Source: Myrica gale
Taxonomy: Eukaryota; Streptophyta; Magnoliopsida; Fagales; Myricaceae
Direction: 5' to 3'
DNA: 64,000 nt
NCBI GenBank assembly: GCA_963930655.1
Contig: OZ005610.1
Location: forward strand, 3,415,001-3,479,000
The notes below the pieces were generated by a model. It saw only the letters and a list, made by a program, of their open reading frames with translations, had not been told where the DNA came from and ran no database searches. This document shows positions 53,641 through 64,000 of the stretch, one piece after another. The position numbers and the translations under genes are program-made. Every line of letters begins with the position of its first letter. Position 1 is the stretch's first letter.

Positions 53641-54006
53641 TTCAGGTGGGTCACGATTTGGAGAGAGAGAGAGTGGTGGGTCCGGTCGAAACTCACGTAT
53701 GCCCAACACAATTCAGGTGGGTCACAATTCAGAGAGAGAGAGAGTGGTGGGTCCCAATCGAAACTCACGTATACCGAACTGAGTAGCACCTTAGAAGATA
53801 ATTAAGGAGTCCACATCATGATGTAAGCAAATTAGAGAAAAAAAACTATTAAAAATATAGTGAGTTTCGACCCGGACTCACCGCTCTCTCTCCGAATTCC
53901 AATGAATTACAGAAAATTCCCGTCCAATATGTAGCACCTTAGAAGATAATTAAGGAGTCCACATCATGATGTAAGCAAATTAGAGAAAAAAACTATTAAA
54001 AATATA
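53641..54006. repeat. Nested repeat cluster upstream of the DUF4228 gene
   Basis: A 71-bp unit carrying a GA tract and tcgaaactcac is present twice in tandem (from 53641 and from 53712). A third, inverted, copy lies at about 53856-53910. A separate 75-bp block starting tagcaccttagaag occurs at 53784 and again at 53932, so the order is A A B A(inverted) B. Confidence 0.75.
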
Positions 54007-54022
54007 TTTCCACTACACTCAT

Positions 54023-54885
54023 CCAATGGCGGAACCCCGAACTTTAGTTTATGAGGACAAACTCTTAAGGCGAAATGACAAAAACAAAATTTATACGTAA
54101 TGCAAAAAATGTCTTAGAGTTAAAATATAAAAAATTAAGGACTAAAAACATTAAGAATATTGAAATACTTGTACTGTACTATTTGCTGAGACTGAGAGGT
54201 GACAATTGGATCTTATAGGTCTGCATCTTCTGAAAACGTTACAAAATAGTTTTGTTCTCAATAATTTCAAAAAATTTTCTCTCGATGAATACTATCATGT
54301 TATCATTCATCTAGTCATCTCTCATTTTATTGCGCAACTCAGTCTTGATAATCTTCACAGTAGATAATACTCTCTCAACGGTTGCAGTCGCAACATTTTT
54401 AAATTTATGATCTGATTCATTGTTTTAAAATATATTAATATTCAATAGAGTAAAGTTAGATTTATTTTGTCATTATTTAAAAAGAGGAAAAAGAGAACCT
54501 TTTCACTTGCAGAAGCAATAATATGATTAAAAAAACAAAAAAATGGAGGGAAAAATGAAAGTGTATGGGAGAGAAAATGGAAAGTGCTCGAGTTCAATGG
54601 TCGATCCTCGTTGATTTAGTAACAATCAAACATTACTGATTTTTGGGCACTGTTGCATTTAGGGCGTAACATATATATATTTTATATCGCCTGCCACTCC
54701 CATGCAATACTTTCCTTATTCGCGTAACATATATATAAAAAAGGGAAATTCACGGGGCTTGCTTAAGAAACTAGCCCAGCCTTGGGGTGGTCTGAAGGCA
54801 AATATAGGTAAAAAAAATAAAAATTCTTTAAGTTGACATAATAGAGGGGGCAGCCATCCAGTGCGCCCCCACTGGATCCGCCATT
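54023..54885 (+). mobile_element. hAT-family non-autonomous element, 863 bp
   Basis: Left end ccaatggcggaacc and right end ggatccgccatt are imperfect inverted repeats. A perfect 8-bp TSD, acactcat, lies at 54015-54022 and 54886-54893. Its left interior (ttaaggactaaaaacatt, caaactcttaaggcgaaatg) closely matches the element at 25586. No transposase. Confidence 0.82.
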
Positions 54886-54978
54886 ACACTCATATATTAT
54901 TCCTATATAAATCTTCATTCATTAACTTACTAATTAATTAATTATTTTTCTAGCAAAACATAGTACAAAAATATAGGA

Positions 54979-55162
54979 GCTGTTCGGTTAAAAAATATTT
55001 TCAGGATTTTTTTAAATTCTCACAATACAAAAAATTATACAACCAAATATCATTTTTATCGCCACATAAAAATAACTACAACACGCATACCAATAAAATT
55101 AACATTACCTAAAAATTCTCAAAATAAAAAAAAAATTCTCAAAAAACACCACAACCGAATTG
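54979..55162. mobile_element. MITE, family A copy 2
   Basis: Same element as 8015-8202: shared caaccaaatatcattttta, aataactacaacacgcata and a gttcggtt / aaccgaat end pair. Same orientation as copy 1. Confidence 0.6.
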
Positions 55163-55955
55163 AGGTACCTTTATGCCACAAAACTGTCTCTCAGTTAAAT
55201 AACAAGTAAGTTAAAAAATTTGGTATTGGAGATAAGAATTATATATTTATCACTCTACTAAACTTAAATACCATGTAACATCCCATAAAATTAGGGTGTG
55301 GAAATGTCATCGGTTCCAAAAATGCATGATTAGCATGCTCTCCCATCTGCTCCCTTACTTGGGGTTTGAACAAGTCAGTGGATCTCTACGCATTCTGTTT
55401 CAAATTCCACCACCTGAGATTTTGAAATGGCGTGGGCGTGGGGCTTTGGGAGTACTAATCCAGTAGATTGGTCTCGATTTACGGATAAGCACGACCTGTG
55501 ACTGGAATATGAAGGCTGCAAAAGTTGACCTAGACTTCTTGGGGATAGGGAATAAAACACAAAACGTGCTTTTCACCTGGAGTAAGATACGGATAACGTG
55601 ACGTTGCAAACTCCCATTCGGTGCAATTTTTTTTTTTTCTTTTGTCACGATCATTTACTTTGTTCAAAGTTAGCTTTTTTCAGTTATTATTTTTTATTCT
55701 GAGCAATCAGAATCGGAGCAGTACATATGCGTTGTTTTTTTTTTAAAAAATTTAAAAATATTTATTTTATTGAAATTTATTGAATTTTGTAAAAAATATA
55801 ATGGACAAAAGTTAAAATTTTTAGAGTGTGTTTATTTTGTTAGAAATTTCGGTGATCCAAAATTTTGGGGGAAACAACCACCACCTTAGATTTATAGATT
55901 TATATATGATATCAAATCTCATTCTACGACACCTTTTTTTTTTTGGTGTTGCAGA
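55163..55955. other. Intergenic, nothing recognised
   Basis: AT-rich, with T-homopolymers near 55625 and 55735. The 80-codon minus-strand frames near 55375-55654 match nothing known to me. Confidence 0.35.
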
Positions 55956-55959
55956 CTTG

Positions 55960-56267
55960 GGTTATGTTCTTTTTAAATTTTTTTTCAGGATTCAAATACA
56001 TTCACAAAACTACCATCGAACATCTTAAAGAATTCAAACACAAACACCAATATATTTTACACAATCTCCAACAACTTCTTACTTTTTTATTTAATAAAAT
56101 TTTCTCTCATCTTTATTTTTTCACATAACTCCAATACTTTTTTTTATTAAACAATTACATCAAATCATTTATCTCTCCAATTTATACAAACACTAATAAA
56201 ATACTATTCAACATAAATATTCACGACTTCTCTAAAATCCTACATTTTTACCCAAACCGAACATGTA
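55960..56267 (+). mobile_element. MITE, family B copy 2
   Basis: About 308 bp with imperfect inverted ends (gttatgttct on the left, accgaacatg on the right). It is the inverted counterpart of 13520-13808. Confidence 0.6.
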
Positions 56268-59210
56268 AATGGTCTAACCAATTTGTTTTGGGTTTACTTG
56301 ATTCGGACTGAACCAATGACCTTAATTCTGCCAATGACCTTAAAATTGTCTATATAAAATTTTGAATAATTAGATCATACAATAGTTTCACTTGTTAGGG
56401 CCATCTCATAGAATTCAGACAAAAAAAAAATTACAGACAATCGTAGTTGATAGTGTTCAGACAAAAACCTACCTGTCCCATGGACTTTGCAGGTACTTGT
56501 TGTGGGTCTGAACTTGTGTCTTCCGATTTAGGCGCGTGATGTCACTGTATTAGACTCGATCTGAAAAGACGAGCAGACGACCAAGTCAACTTTTATAGGA
56601 GTCACCGTGGACTGGACGTTTCTTTTTTTTGTCTTGTGGGTTTCCGCAACGTGTCATGATTATGAAAGGAGTTGTCTTACATGAAGAGAGTCCTGAGCTG
56701 GTCAGTCATCCTCCAAACGCAACTTGTCATCGTCAATTTGTTTTTTTTCTAGGCAGTTGTCATCGTCACTTACCAACTGTTTGAATTTCTAACTGAGAGT
56801 TTGATTTTTTCTAATTGAGAGTTACTTTTGTGTAATAACTAAAAAATTGGTTAAATTTTTTAACTATGTTTTATTGTAGAATAATTTGGGTGAAGATTTG
56901 ATGAAATCTTCTAAGAGAAAATAATGGAGGTTATTACAAAATAAAGGGATAACATTTGTGGTAGTTTTTTTATAAAAAAAATATTGAAATTTGTGTGAAA
57001 AAAATATTAGAACTTATGAAAATTTTTATTTTTAAAAATTATTTCAAAAGTAAAAAATGTGATTTTACCAAACATCACCTCAATCCCATCTTTTCCTCTC
57101 AAGAAATTCTAAAACATCTATAACATGTCCATCCCTCTCGGTCTAATGGACAGACTGATGCAGTTGATTTAAGGTGTCTAATGTTATATGTGGGGGCGGA
57201 TAGCAGTGTAAACGGGGGCGTTTGTGCTCCCAACCGACAGATCTACCACCCAAAGCGGTGTGACAAATTTGGCCATTGTCCTCGCCCCCACCAGGGGCGT
57301 TTCTCATTGTTGGAGGTTCCTGGTTAACCGCCCCAATTTGGGGTAGGGGAAAGAGACTAAGTTAGGGAGAGAGGGGCGGCCGGAGCCTAGGGGCTGGGGC
57401 ATCGCCACGTCAAGGAGAGTTGAGAGAGTAGAGACCAACAATTAGATTAAAAGGGAACCTTTCAAATTGATTTTTTCATTTTTAAAATGTATTGAACTAA
57501 ACGACGTCCTTTCTCATTAACGAAGCCGTTTTTATAAAACAATACTAAAAAAAGTTAAAACAAAAACTGGTGGGATCGGTGTCCCCGCAAAAACCCACCT
57601 GGATTTCACAGAAAATCCCAACCGCCCCCGGCCCTACTGGGCGGCAGCAAGGGGACGCAGTGGCGGTTCAACTGCTCACCATGGGTGTGGGCTGAACACC
57701 CTAGTTATTTGCGCCCAAATCTATGCAACTTGGCGGTAGCGAATCCCTGGGCTGATACATCCTGATACCATCTCAAACCCAATTACATTCTACTTCCCAT
57801 GTTGCAGGACCCAAATCGTGAGCGACAATAGATTGTTTTGGTTCCCTATTTACACCGTGGGCTTGAGGCCCCAACATGCCAATCAGGCTTAATAGGCGAG
57901 AGGGGTCCATGCTTAACGACAATAGATTTGTTACAGGTCCCTTTGATTATGGGCCACATTACATGGGATTTGGCTGTGATTGCTGCTCTGGTGAAGTTTA
58001 GTGTCCCCACTTCATGTTGAATATATACTCGTGTGAAGCTTCATTTCTTCCTTATCCAATGTGAAACTGGCAACTGCATGCAATTTTTTTTTTCTGCTTT
58101 CCCCAATACTGCATATGCTAACTAGCAGCAGGATTGCGATGTGCTGCCGCTACATATTAATGGTTCGTTTCTGAATTTTGTTATGATGTTAATTTTTTCC
58201 TCATTTCTGACATTGATTCGAAGAAAATTGTAAAGCTGAATATGAATTTTCTCTTTTCTTAATTTATTGACTGTCCCCCACAGCTGATGAAAATATGAAA
58301 CATCTACTTGCACGGCACAAGATCGCGGAAGCGAAAAACCATTTAGCGCTTGGCATAGTTTCCAAAATTATACAGTTTCTCCTTCAATACGATGAACAGT
58401 AAGAATAAAGGGGTAGATAAGAAGCCACTATTCTGCTTTTGTTTTTTGTTTTGGTCTTGGTTTAATTCTCCACAACTGGCAATTTGGGCCTCAACTATTG
58501 TCTTTGTCTTGCAGCAGAGTCTCATCAAATAAGGTGTGATGGCTGGTGATATTTCCACTTGGGACAATCTACAGATTCCGCACCAGGTCAACTTGATCTG
58601 CTTTGTTGCATTCATTTTGAGAGGGTAAATGTCTGCTACTTTTCATTTTTTTTTGCACTTGATTAAGTTGCTGAATTGCGTGGCCTTACCGTTTTGCTGA
58701 AAGATACTTTAGCATAGCTATGTAATTCACGCGAGTCATATTTATGAGTCATGACGGCATGTCTGAAATTTTTTTTGGACCTCTGATGTGGCTGATATAA
58801 TGTGCACTGAACTTGTATAGTAGAGAGGATCTTAATAATACTGACGAGGCTCTATTGGTTAGGGCGACCATGACACCGTTATTCTATACTCCTAGTAAAG
58901 TGCTCGTATCTACTTATGGTTGCTCGGATTCCCTTTTTTGGTTTGGATGAATGGGGAAGTAGAAAACACAACCAGCAAAGCTGCGTACGAGAGAACCAAA
59001 CCATTTAAACTACAACCCTTCAACACCGTAGTAATCATCTAACAACTTTGTTAATAGGAAAGTGTCGTGACTCTGCAAATCTTGCCATTGAGTGGAGAAT
59101 CCTTGACATTCTTCACGAAGCTGCCCCACCTCTGACATCAGAAACAGCGGTTGGTTTTCTTTTTGTAATTCGAGGCAGCAAGCCGCCTAAAAAGGGTGGA
59201 AAATACGATT
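56268..59210. other. Intergenic, nothing firmly recognised
   Basis: Includes a G/C-richer patch at 57190-57730 with repeated ggggcg and gcccc phrases that looks like a decayed repeat, and a short duplicated phrase (cgacaatagatt) at about 57822 and 57917. No gene family recognised. Confidence 0.4.
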
Positions 59211-59426
59211 TCACTTGCACCAACCCTGGTTCGGTTTCTTCCATGATATTGCTCGAGGTTTTCGATAAGCAGGATTAGCAAAAAGAATTCCCAGGTTCTT
59301 CAAAATTGGTTCATCCCCTGGCCGAATATTATTACCTTTCCTAATACGATTCACCAACTCTTGAGCCCAAAACAACAGCTCGCCCCAAATGCTAACAGAG
59401 GCATATATATGTCTCGGAGAAACCAT
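59211..59426 (-). pseudogene. LINE-type RNase H-junction relic
   Basis: The minus-strand frame includes SIWGELLFWAQELVNRI, and near its end ISWKKPNQGWCK followed by a stop. The last motif resembles the W-x-P-P-x-x-G-x-x-K lead-in to the RNase H domain of plant LINE polyproteins; the expected L-N-x-D-G continuation is broken by the stop. A decayed fragment only. Confidence 0.4.
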
Positions 59427-60350
59427 ACATAAATTGTCATTTTTCTACGTCATAGAAACATCATTCTTCAGTTGAATATATGCGGTAAGTGGAACCTGCC
59501 GTCCAATATCTGCCCTTCTCCTGCCAAGTGCCAATTGCCTTTTGGCAAAGAAGTGGAACCTAACAGAGGCAATTTTTCAGATGAACCACGTGCAGATGGT
59601 AGCTCCACTGTGCCGTTACTTTTTGTCTACTGACCAATGATTGTGTTGGCATTGTTTCTTAATGGGTTAGATTTTGTCTGAGATTGGGAATCTTTTGTTT
59701 CTCCCCAATCTCTACTTATTTATCAATGAATATATCATATTACCTTCCTTGAAGTGCTAAGCCATGCAATATGGTATTTAGGCTCGGATTTTAGTTGAGA
59801 ACAGAGATGCTGGCCTTCATTTTTAAAGACCGGTGAGGTGGTAATTCTGATTTTATGTTTCATTTTATATGGTAAACTCGGTTATTACGGAATCGCCTTC
59901 TTGATACTTCAATTATATTTTAAAATAAAAGGCGAGGAGATGCAAGTGAGCATTCAAAATGACTCAAAACAAGCATTTTCTGACCAGTTTCTTCAACAAA
60001 AGCCCTGAGAAATGTATCCAGAAATTCATCAGAATTTATCTTCTGAAAAAGGAAAATTATGTTGCAGGTAAATATAGAAGAATGACGGGGCTATATATAT
60101 ATACATATGCAGACACAGATTGATTAGTAGTACACATTCTACCTGAAGACGTGTACTCATACAAAACCTTTTTCTTCTTGCTGAGATCTTGTCAGCTCAA
60201 AAGCAAGAATTCAAGGCACCGATTGACGTGTCTCTATTCAGAACTTCACCTTGTCATCATCTTTTACAAAGGCTGACGTAAATGCGCAGAAATAATTCCC
60301 CCAAAATTTTCTGCTACAGAAGTAGATCAACATTTGTAGCCCGAATTACA

Positions 60351-60365
60351 GGGGGGGGGGGGGGG
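60351..60365. repeat. Poly(G) homopolymer, 15 bases
   Basis: An uninterrupted G run between the LINE relic and the GT14 gene; length may be approximate. Confidence 0.75.
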
Positions 60366-60604
60366 AATTGACAATTCAAAATCATCCCCAAGGAAGTGAC
60401 ACTACCTGTTAGCCTCCTGCCAACGCAGGTCACCCTAATTATGCCAGTTGCCCTAGCACTCAAGAATTGTGCATCGGGATCATCACTCCTAATAATATGG
60501 CAATTTACAACTTCATAAGCTATATGGGAAACAAAGATTGAGCTAAAGGGTCGAAAGCAACAAGTGACTCGACCAAAGAATTTAAAGACTCAAAAATATC
60601 TTGC

Positions 60605-63438
60605 TCAAATTGCTGTATAGTTGGAGAACAGATGCAACAAATTATCCAGAGCTTCTGGGTGGAATTTCCTGGCAAACAGGTAACATGGCCGTTGTACGCC
60701 ATTCCATAAGCAAGGCCATCTTTGCACCTCCTTCTGTAGAGGCTCAATGAAAGAAGATTGTTCTCAGCTACTGCCAACGTTATCCACTCGTAAAAGATTG
60801 AAGCAAGATTCATTAGAGAAGACTTACCTTCTCATCACTAGTTACATGCACACTTACATCAATTGACTGCAAATATAACACCTCCAAAATGTTAATCAGA
60901 ATCCACGAAATAAATTGAAACAGTTACAGTTTCAAAAATGATACTGTTCAACTTGATCAAGGAAACAAAACAGCAATAGTAACCTTGGTGAAGCAATGAG
61001 TTACAAAAATATCAAACCTCTTCCTCTAATTTGTTTCTCCCTGTTTGGGGTAGTGGGTAGTTTTAAGAAGACGAGACGTGTTTCATGATCATGATACATT
61101 ATACGTAGCAGAAGGAACCAGGGAGGACTAAATGGAGATTAACTGAATTCGCGAACGAATACAAAACCTCTAGAAGGACAAACCCCTGGGACACATATCT
61201 CAACCAGAGAAACAGTTGTTGACATGGTGGTGTTCGTGGTGAAATATCTTACAGATTAAGCAGAATCGTACCGTAATATTCTTCAGCAGCTCTACAGTAA
61301 TATCCTGAGCCTTATATGATTTTGGATGCCACTTTCTCTCAGACCAATCAACATGCGTGACGGACCAGTTGGCAATTCCACCAGGATCAATCATCTGGAC
61401 ATACAGTCAGAAGATTATGTCAGATATGCTGAAAGTAAGTCCAATCTCGAGATGCAGTCTGGAAAAAAATTCTCACCTGGAAAAAGGTGGGCAGGTAATG
61501 TTCATCAGCAATGCAATTGCGGCCCTCTCCTGGCTGTAAAAATCAAGAACTCCGACATTAATGTTTACAAACTTCAACCATATTTACAAAAATTCACAGT
61601 TCCAAGATAATTAAAACATATCTTAACAATGTTTCCCTCTGCACATTGATAAGGCCAACTATCTGAGTCAAATTTCTTATAGAAAGCATATCATTAAAGA
61701 ACTGAAAGGACAAAGGCAGTGGGGAGACATACAAGCTATATAATACAAGTTAATGCAATAAGAAAAATAGGAAGCCAAACTAGCAGTTAAACAATTGCAG
61801 ATCTTAAGGTATAGAGGTGAAAAAAATATAACAAACAAATATCAGACGAGAAAGGACCACTATCAGAGGAAAAAAAACAAGGGCCTGAGAATGTACCATA
61901 ACCTACTTGAGATAAAGAAAGAAACGAAAATGAAAAAAAGGAAAAGAAATTATCTAAAATCCTAAATAATGACCAGAACTGCCATCTTGATGATCAAGTA
62001 CTGGCTGGAAATCATTGTTTACTAAGGTCTAAGGGACAAGGTCTAAGATAGATATATATAATGAAGGATCAAAGGCACACTAACTGATTACACGACACTA
62101 AGCAGTAAAACAACAGAAGTTACCAGAATCATTGATAATTCCCAAATATTGTAATGGAGCATGTCATCTATCCCATTATTGTTGCACCATACCATCTAAA
62201 TCATCACATGAAAAACTGGATGCCAATGGTATAACATGAACAACCATCTTGGAGTCTACTCATAGCAAGAAGTTTAAAGGAATTTTTTTTTTGCATATTT
62301 AATTATCTCCATCATTGCAAGAAAACTCATCCAGCAATTTAATTTTCAGAAACCACGAAGAAAATAGATATCATATGAAATTCACCTTGCAGTAATCACG
62401 GAATTTAGAGTAGTAAAGACTGTCAGCCAAAACTATCACGGCATGCTGCCGCTTCATTGAGAACCACTGGACAGAAATCAAATAATCAACTGTTACCCAT
62501 ACAAGATACCAAAAGAGATTAAAATTCCAGAGGTGATGCAGCAAGTAGATCTAGACCAAGGACCCTTTAGACAATGTCCTGAATAAGAGGTTAAAAAGTT
62601 CAAATCTCTTCCAGCAAGATGAAACAATGTATCACACAACTGATTTAACCTAAAGTGGTAGTTTGACTTCAAACAACGGGATCCAGCAAAACCAACTCAG
62701 AGAAATGGATGACCTTGATTACTCACGCAATGGGTGTCCAACAAACAAATTGTGAATGCTTTGAAAAGTTGGAGACAGTTGTTTATACAATTTGCAACCA
62801 TCTAGTAAAGGTCTACTGACAAGTACACTAGCTGCGTGGTTTGTCCGAGTAGCAGTCCTCACAATTACATACACATTACATCTTCTAACCAAACTACATC
62901 CCAGTCTCATCATCATCTTAGTGAAAATATACCTGTGCACCCTTTCTAAAGTCTTTCTTGTCAATTTCAGGTGACATGTGTTCTGAATACCTGCCATTTC
63001 CATGTGGACCAGGATCCTGAAAGCTGAGGCAAAAAGAAAAAGGAATTCATCAACAAGGAAGAAGCAAGAACCAAATCAATTACACAAGACGGAGGATTTC
63101 AATTTTGGGATGCTTATTCCATCCCTGAAATAAAGGCATTGTACAAGAAGATTTCACTTACGAGTCAACGAAGCTCATATTTGCATGCATCAGATAGTCG
63201 TAGATATAGCCAAAACTGTACAAAGGTACACAACTGCAATGCAGGAAAGAGTTATGCAGAAAATTGATATTTAGCAAGTATTTTACCTAGCAAGGGACAA
63301 AAGGAAAAGGCCCCAAATAATCCTTATATCTCATTACCTATCAGAAAGTAAAACAAAATGCTGGTTAGCAGGATCCTGGAGAGCATGCGCCAATAATCTT
63401 CTCTCAGCATCAACCATTGAGATCGTCCCCCATATGAC
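60605..63438 (-). CDS. GT14 glycosyltransferase (core-2/I-branching, BC10-like), 3' part
   Basis: Eight exons on the minus strand: 63338-63438, 63162-63233, 62933-63023, 62386-62466, 61477-61533, 61272-61394, 60828-60866 and 60605-60733. They encode the last 230 residues; the 5' exons lie beyond the window or were not found in 63439-64000. Conserved family blocks appear in order: WGTISMVDAERRLLAHAL, HFVLLSDSCVPLYSFGYIYD, SFVDSFQDPGPHGNGRYSEH, WFSMKRQHAVIVLADSLYYS, GRNCIADEHYLPTFF, GGIANWSVTHVDWSERKWHP and RPCYLFARKFHPEALDNLLH. This is the plant DUF266/GT14 family of Golgi type II membrane proteins, including rice BC10, which affects cell-wall and arabinogalactan structure. Donor and acceptor sugars are unknown here. 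All phases match and the stop follows NYTAI. Confidence 0.92.
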
Positions 63439-64000
63439 CTGGAAACATTATGATATGACTAATCTTATTAATTTAGCCACACAATGATACTGTCTCATTA
63501 AACAACATCGAGAACAAGAATACTGACTACCACAAATAACATCATGACAACGACTCCCACAAAAGCAATGTGATTTTTATGAATGATTACCTTATTACAG
63601 AATAATCGGCTAAGTAGAATTAAGAGTTTTTTTTTTTAGCAATTATGGATTCTATGGACTCAAAATAGATATATTCACTCGGGGGAGAAAAAGAGCGCTG
63701 CTGGAGTACACTGTACCAGAAATATACACTTTCTTGGTATAGAAAATTGTTACCCTCACTTTTATGTCAGGAGTTGTGTTATACAAGCTCAACTTCAAAT
63801 TTCAGGAGTGATAGATGATTCTATGAATCTATAGCTGCAATAAAAATTTAACCATGTTTAAACAAGTTTTGAATTCTAATTTTACGTGTAAAGGTTTTGA
63901 AGATGATAGAAAAAGACTTTGCCATACTTCTTACACTATATCACATCTCCTCCCAAAAAAAGGCTAATCGTGCTAATATCTGAAACATAAGAATGATAAG
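63439..64000 (-). other. Probable intron of the GT14 gene
   Basis: AT-rich sequence upstream of the acceptor tttccag at 63439. No upstream GT14 exon was recognised before the window edge. Confidence 0.5.

Noticed and set aside
59048-59278. 76-codon plus-strand frame as a real gene
   Set aside because: It overlaps the antisense LINE-like relic, has no recognisable domain and no splice partners.
62719-63003. 94-codon minus-strand frame near the GT14 gene
   Set aside because: It is a shifted frame of the GT14 exon 62933-63023 plus intron; the correct frame gives SFQDPGPHGNGRYSEH.

Overview
The window is nuclear DNA of a flowering plant. It holds well-separated, intron-rich genes with plant-type splice sites, AT-rich intergenic DNA, many small non-autonomous transposons, and proteins of plant families (PLS-class PPR, SBT2-type subtilase, DUF4228/PADRE, GT14/BC10-like, plant ORP). 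Gene and repeat style suggest a eudicot, plausibly a woody rosid; that placement is inference. There is no CRISPR array, operon or prokaryotic feature. All exon coordinates were worked out by hand from reading frame, splice sites and remembered family sequence.

Layout: (1) 155-862 (+), the last two exons of a HERP/HERPUD-like ubiquitin-domain ER membrane protein, with a 142-bp tandem duplication just downstream. (2) 2383-7099 (-), a complete five-exon TBC (Rab-GAP) protein of 827 aa. (3) 7.6-19.4 kb, a gene-poor stretch with MITEs, a tRNA-like SINE with target-site duplication (TSD), a 1,273-bp hAT element and a LINE tail. (4) 19457-21220 (-), an intronless PPR gene of 587 aa, with an 847-bp poly(A) retroposon about 280 bp upstream of its start. 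(5) 22.4-27.4 kb, AT-rich DNA with SINE heads, a hAT relative and a palindromic MITE. (6) 28775-35260 (+), a complete ten-exon SBT2.5-like subtilase of 817 aa, probably with a spliced 5' leader. (7) 35.7-38.5 kb, repeats including two copies of a long-armed palindromic MITE. (8) 38621-40963 (+), a six-exon thioredoxin-fold protein of 160 aa without a CxxC site. (9) 41039-42311, a second, nearly identical copy of the 1,273-bp hAT element in opposite orientation. (10) 45425-51468 (+), an oxysterol-binding-protein-related (ORP4-like) gene of 384 aa with an ATG-only first coding exon and a GC-AG intron. (11) 52604-53173 (-), a single-exon DUF4228/PADRE protein. (12) 53.6-60.4 kb, nested repeats, a third hAT-family element, MITEs and a LINE relic. 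(13) 60605-63438 (-), the last eight exons of a GT14 glycosyltransferase whose 5' part lies beyond the right edge.

The genes are ordinary, unrelated plant housekeeping or regulatory genes and show no sign of working together. No convincing new biological system was found. The most informative structures are the transposon insertions with readable TSDs, especially the inverted pair of near-identical hAT elements, and the unusual first exon and GC donor of the ORP gene.
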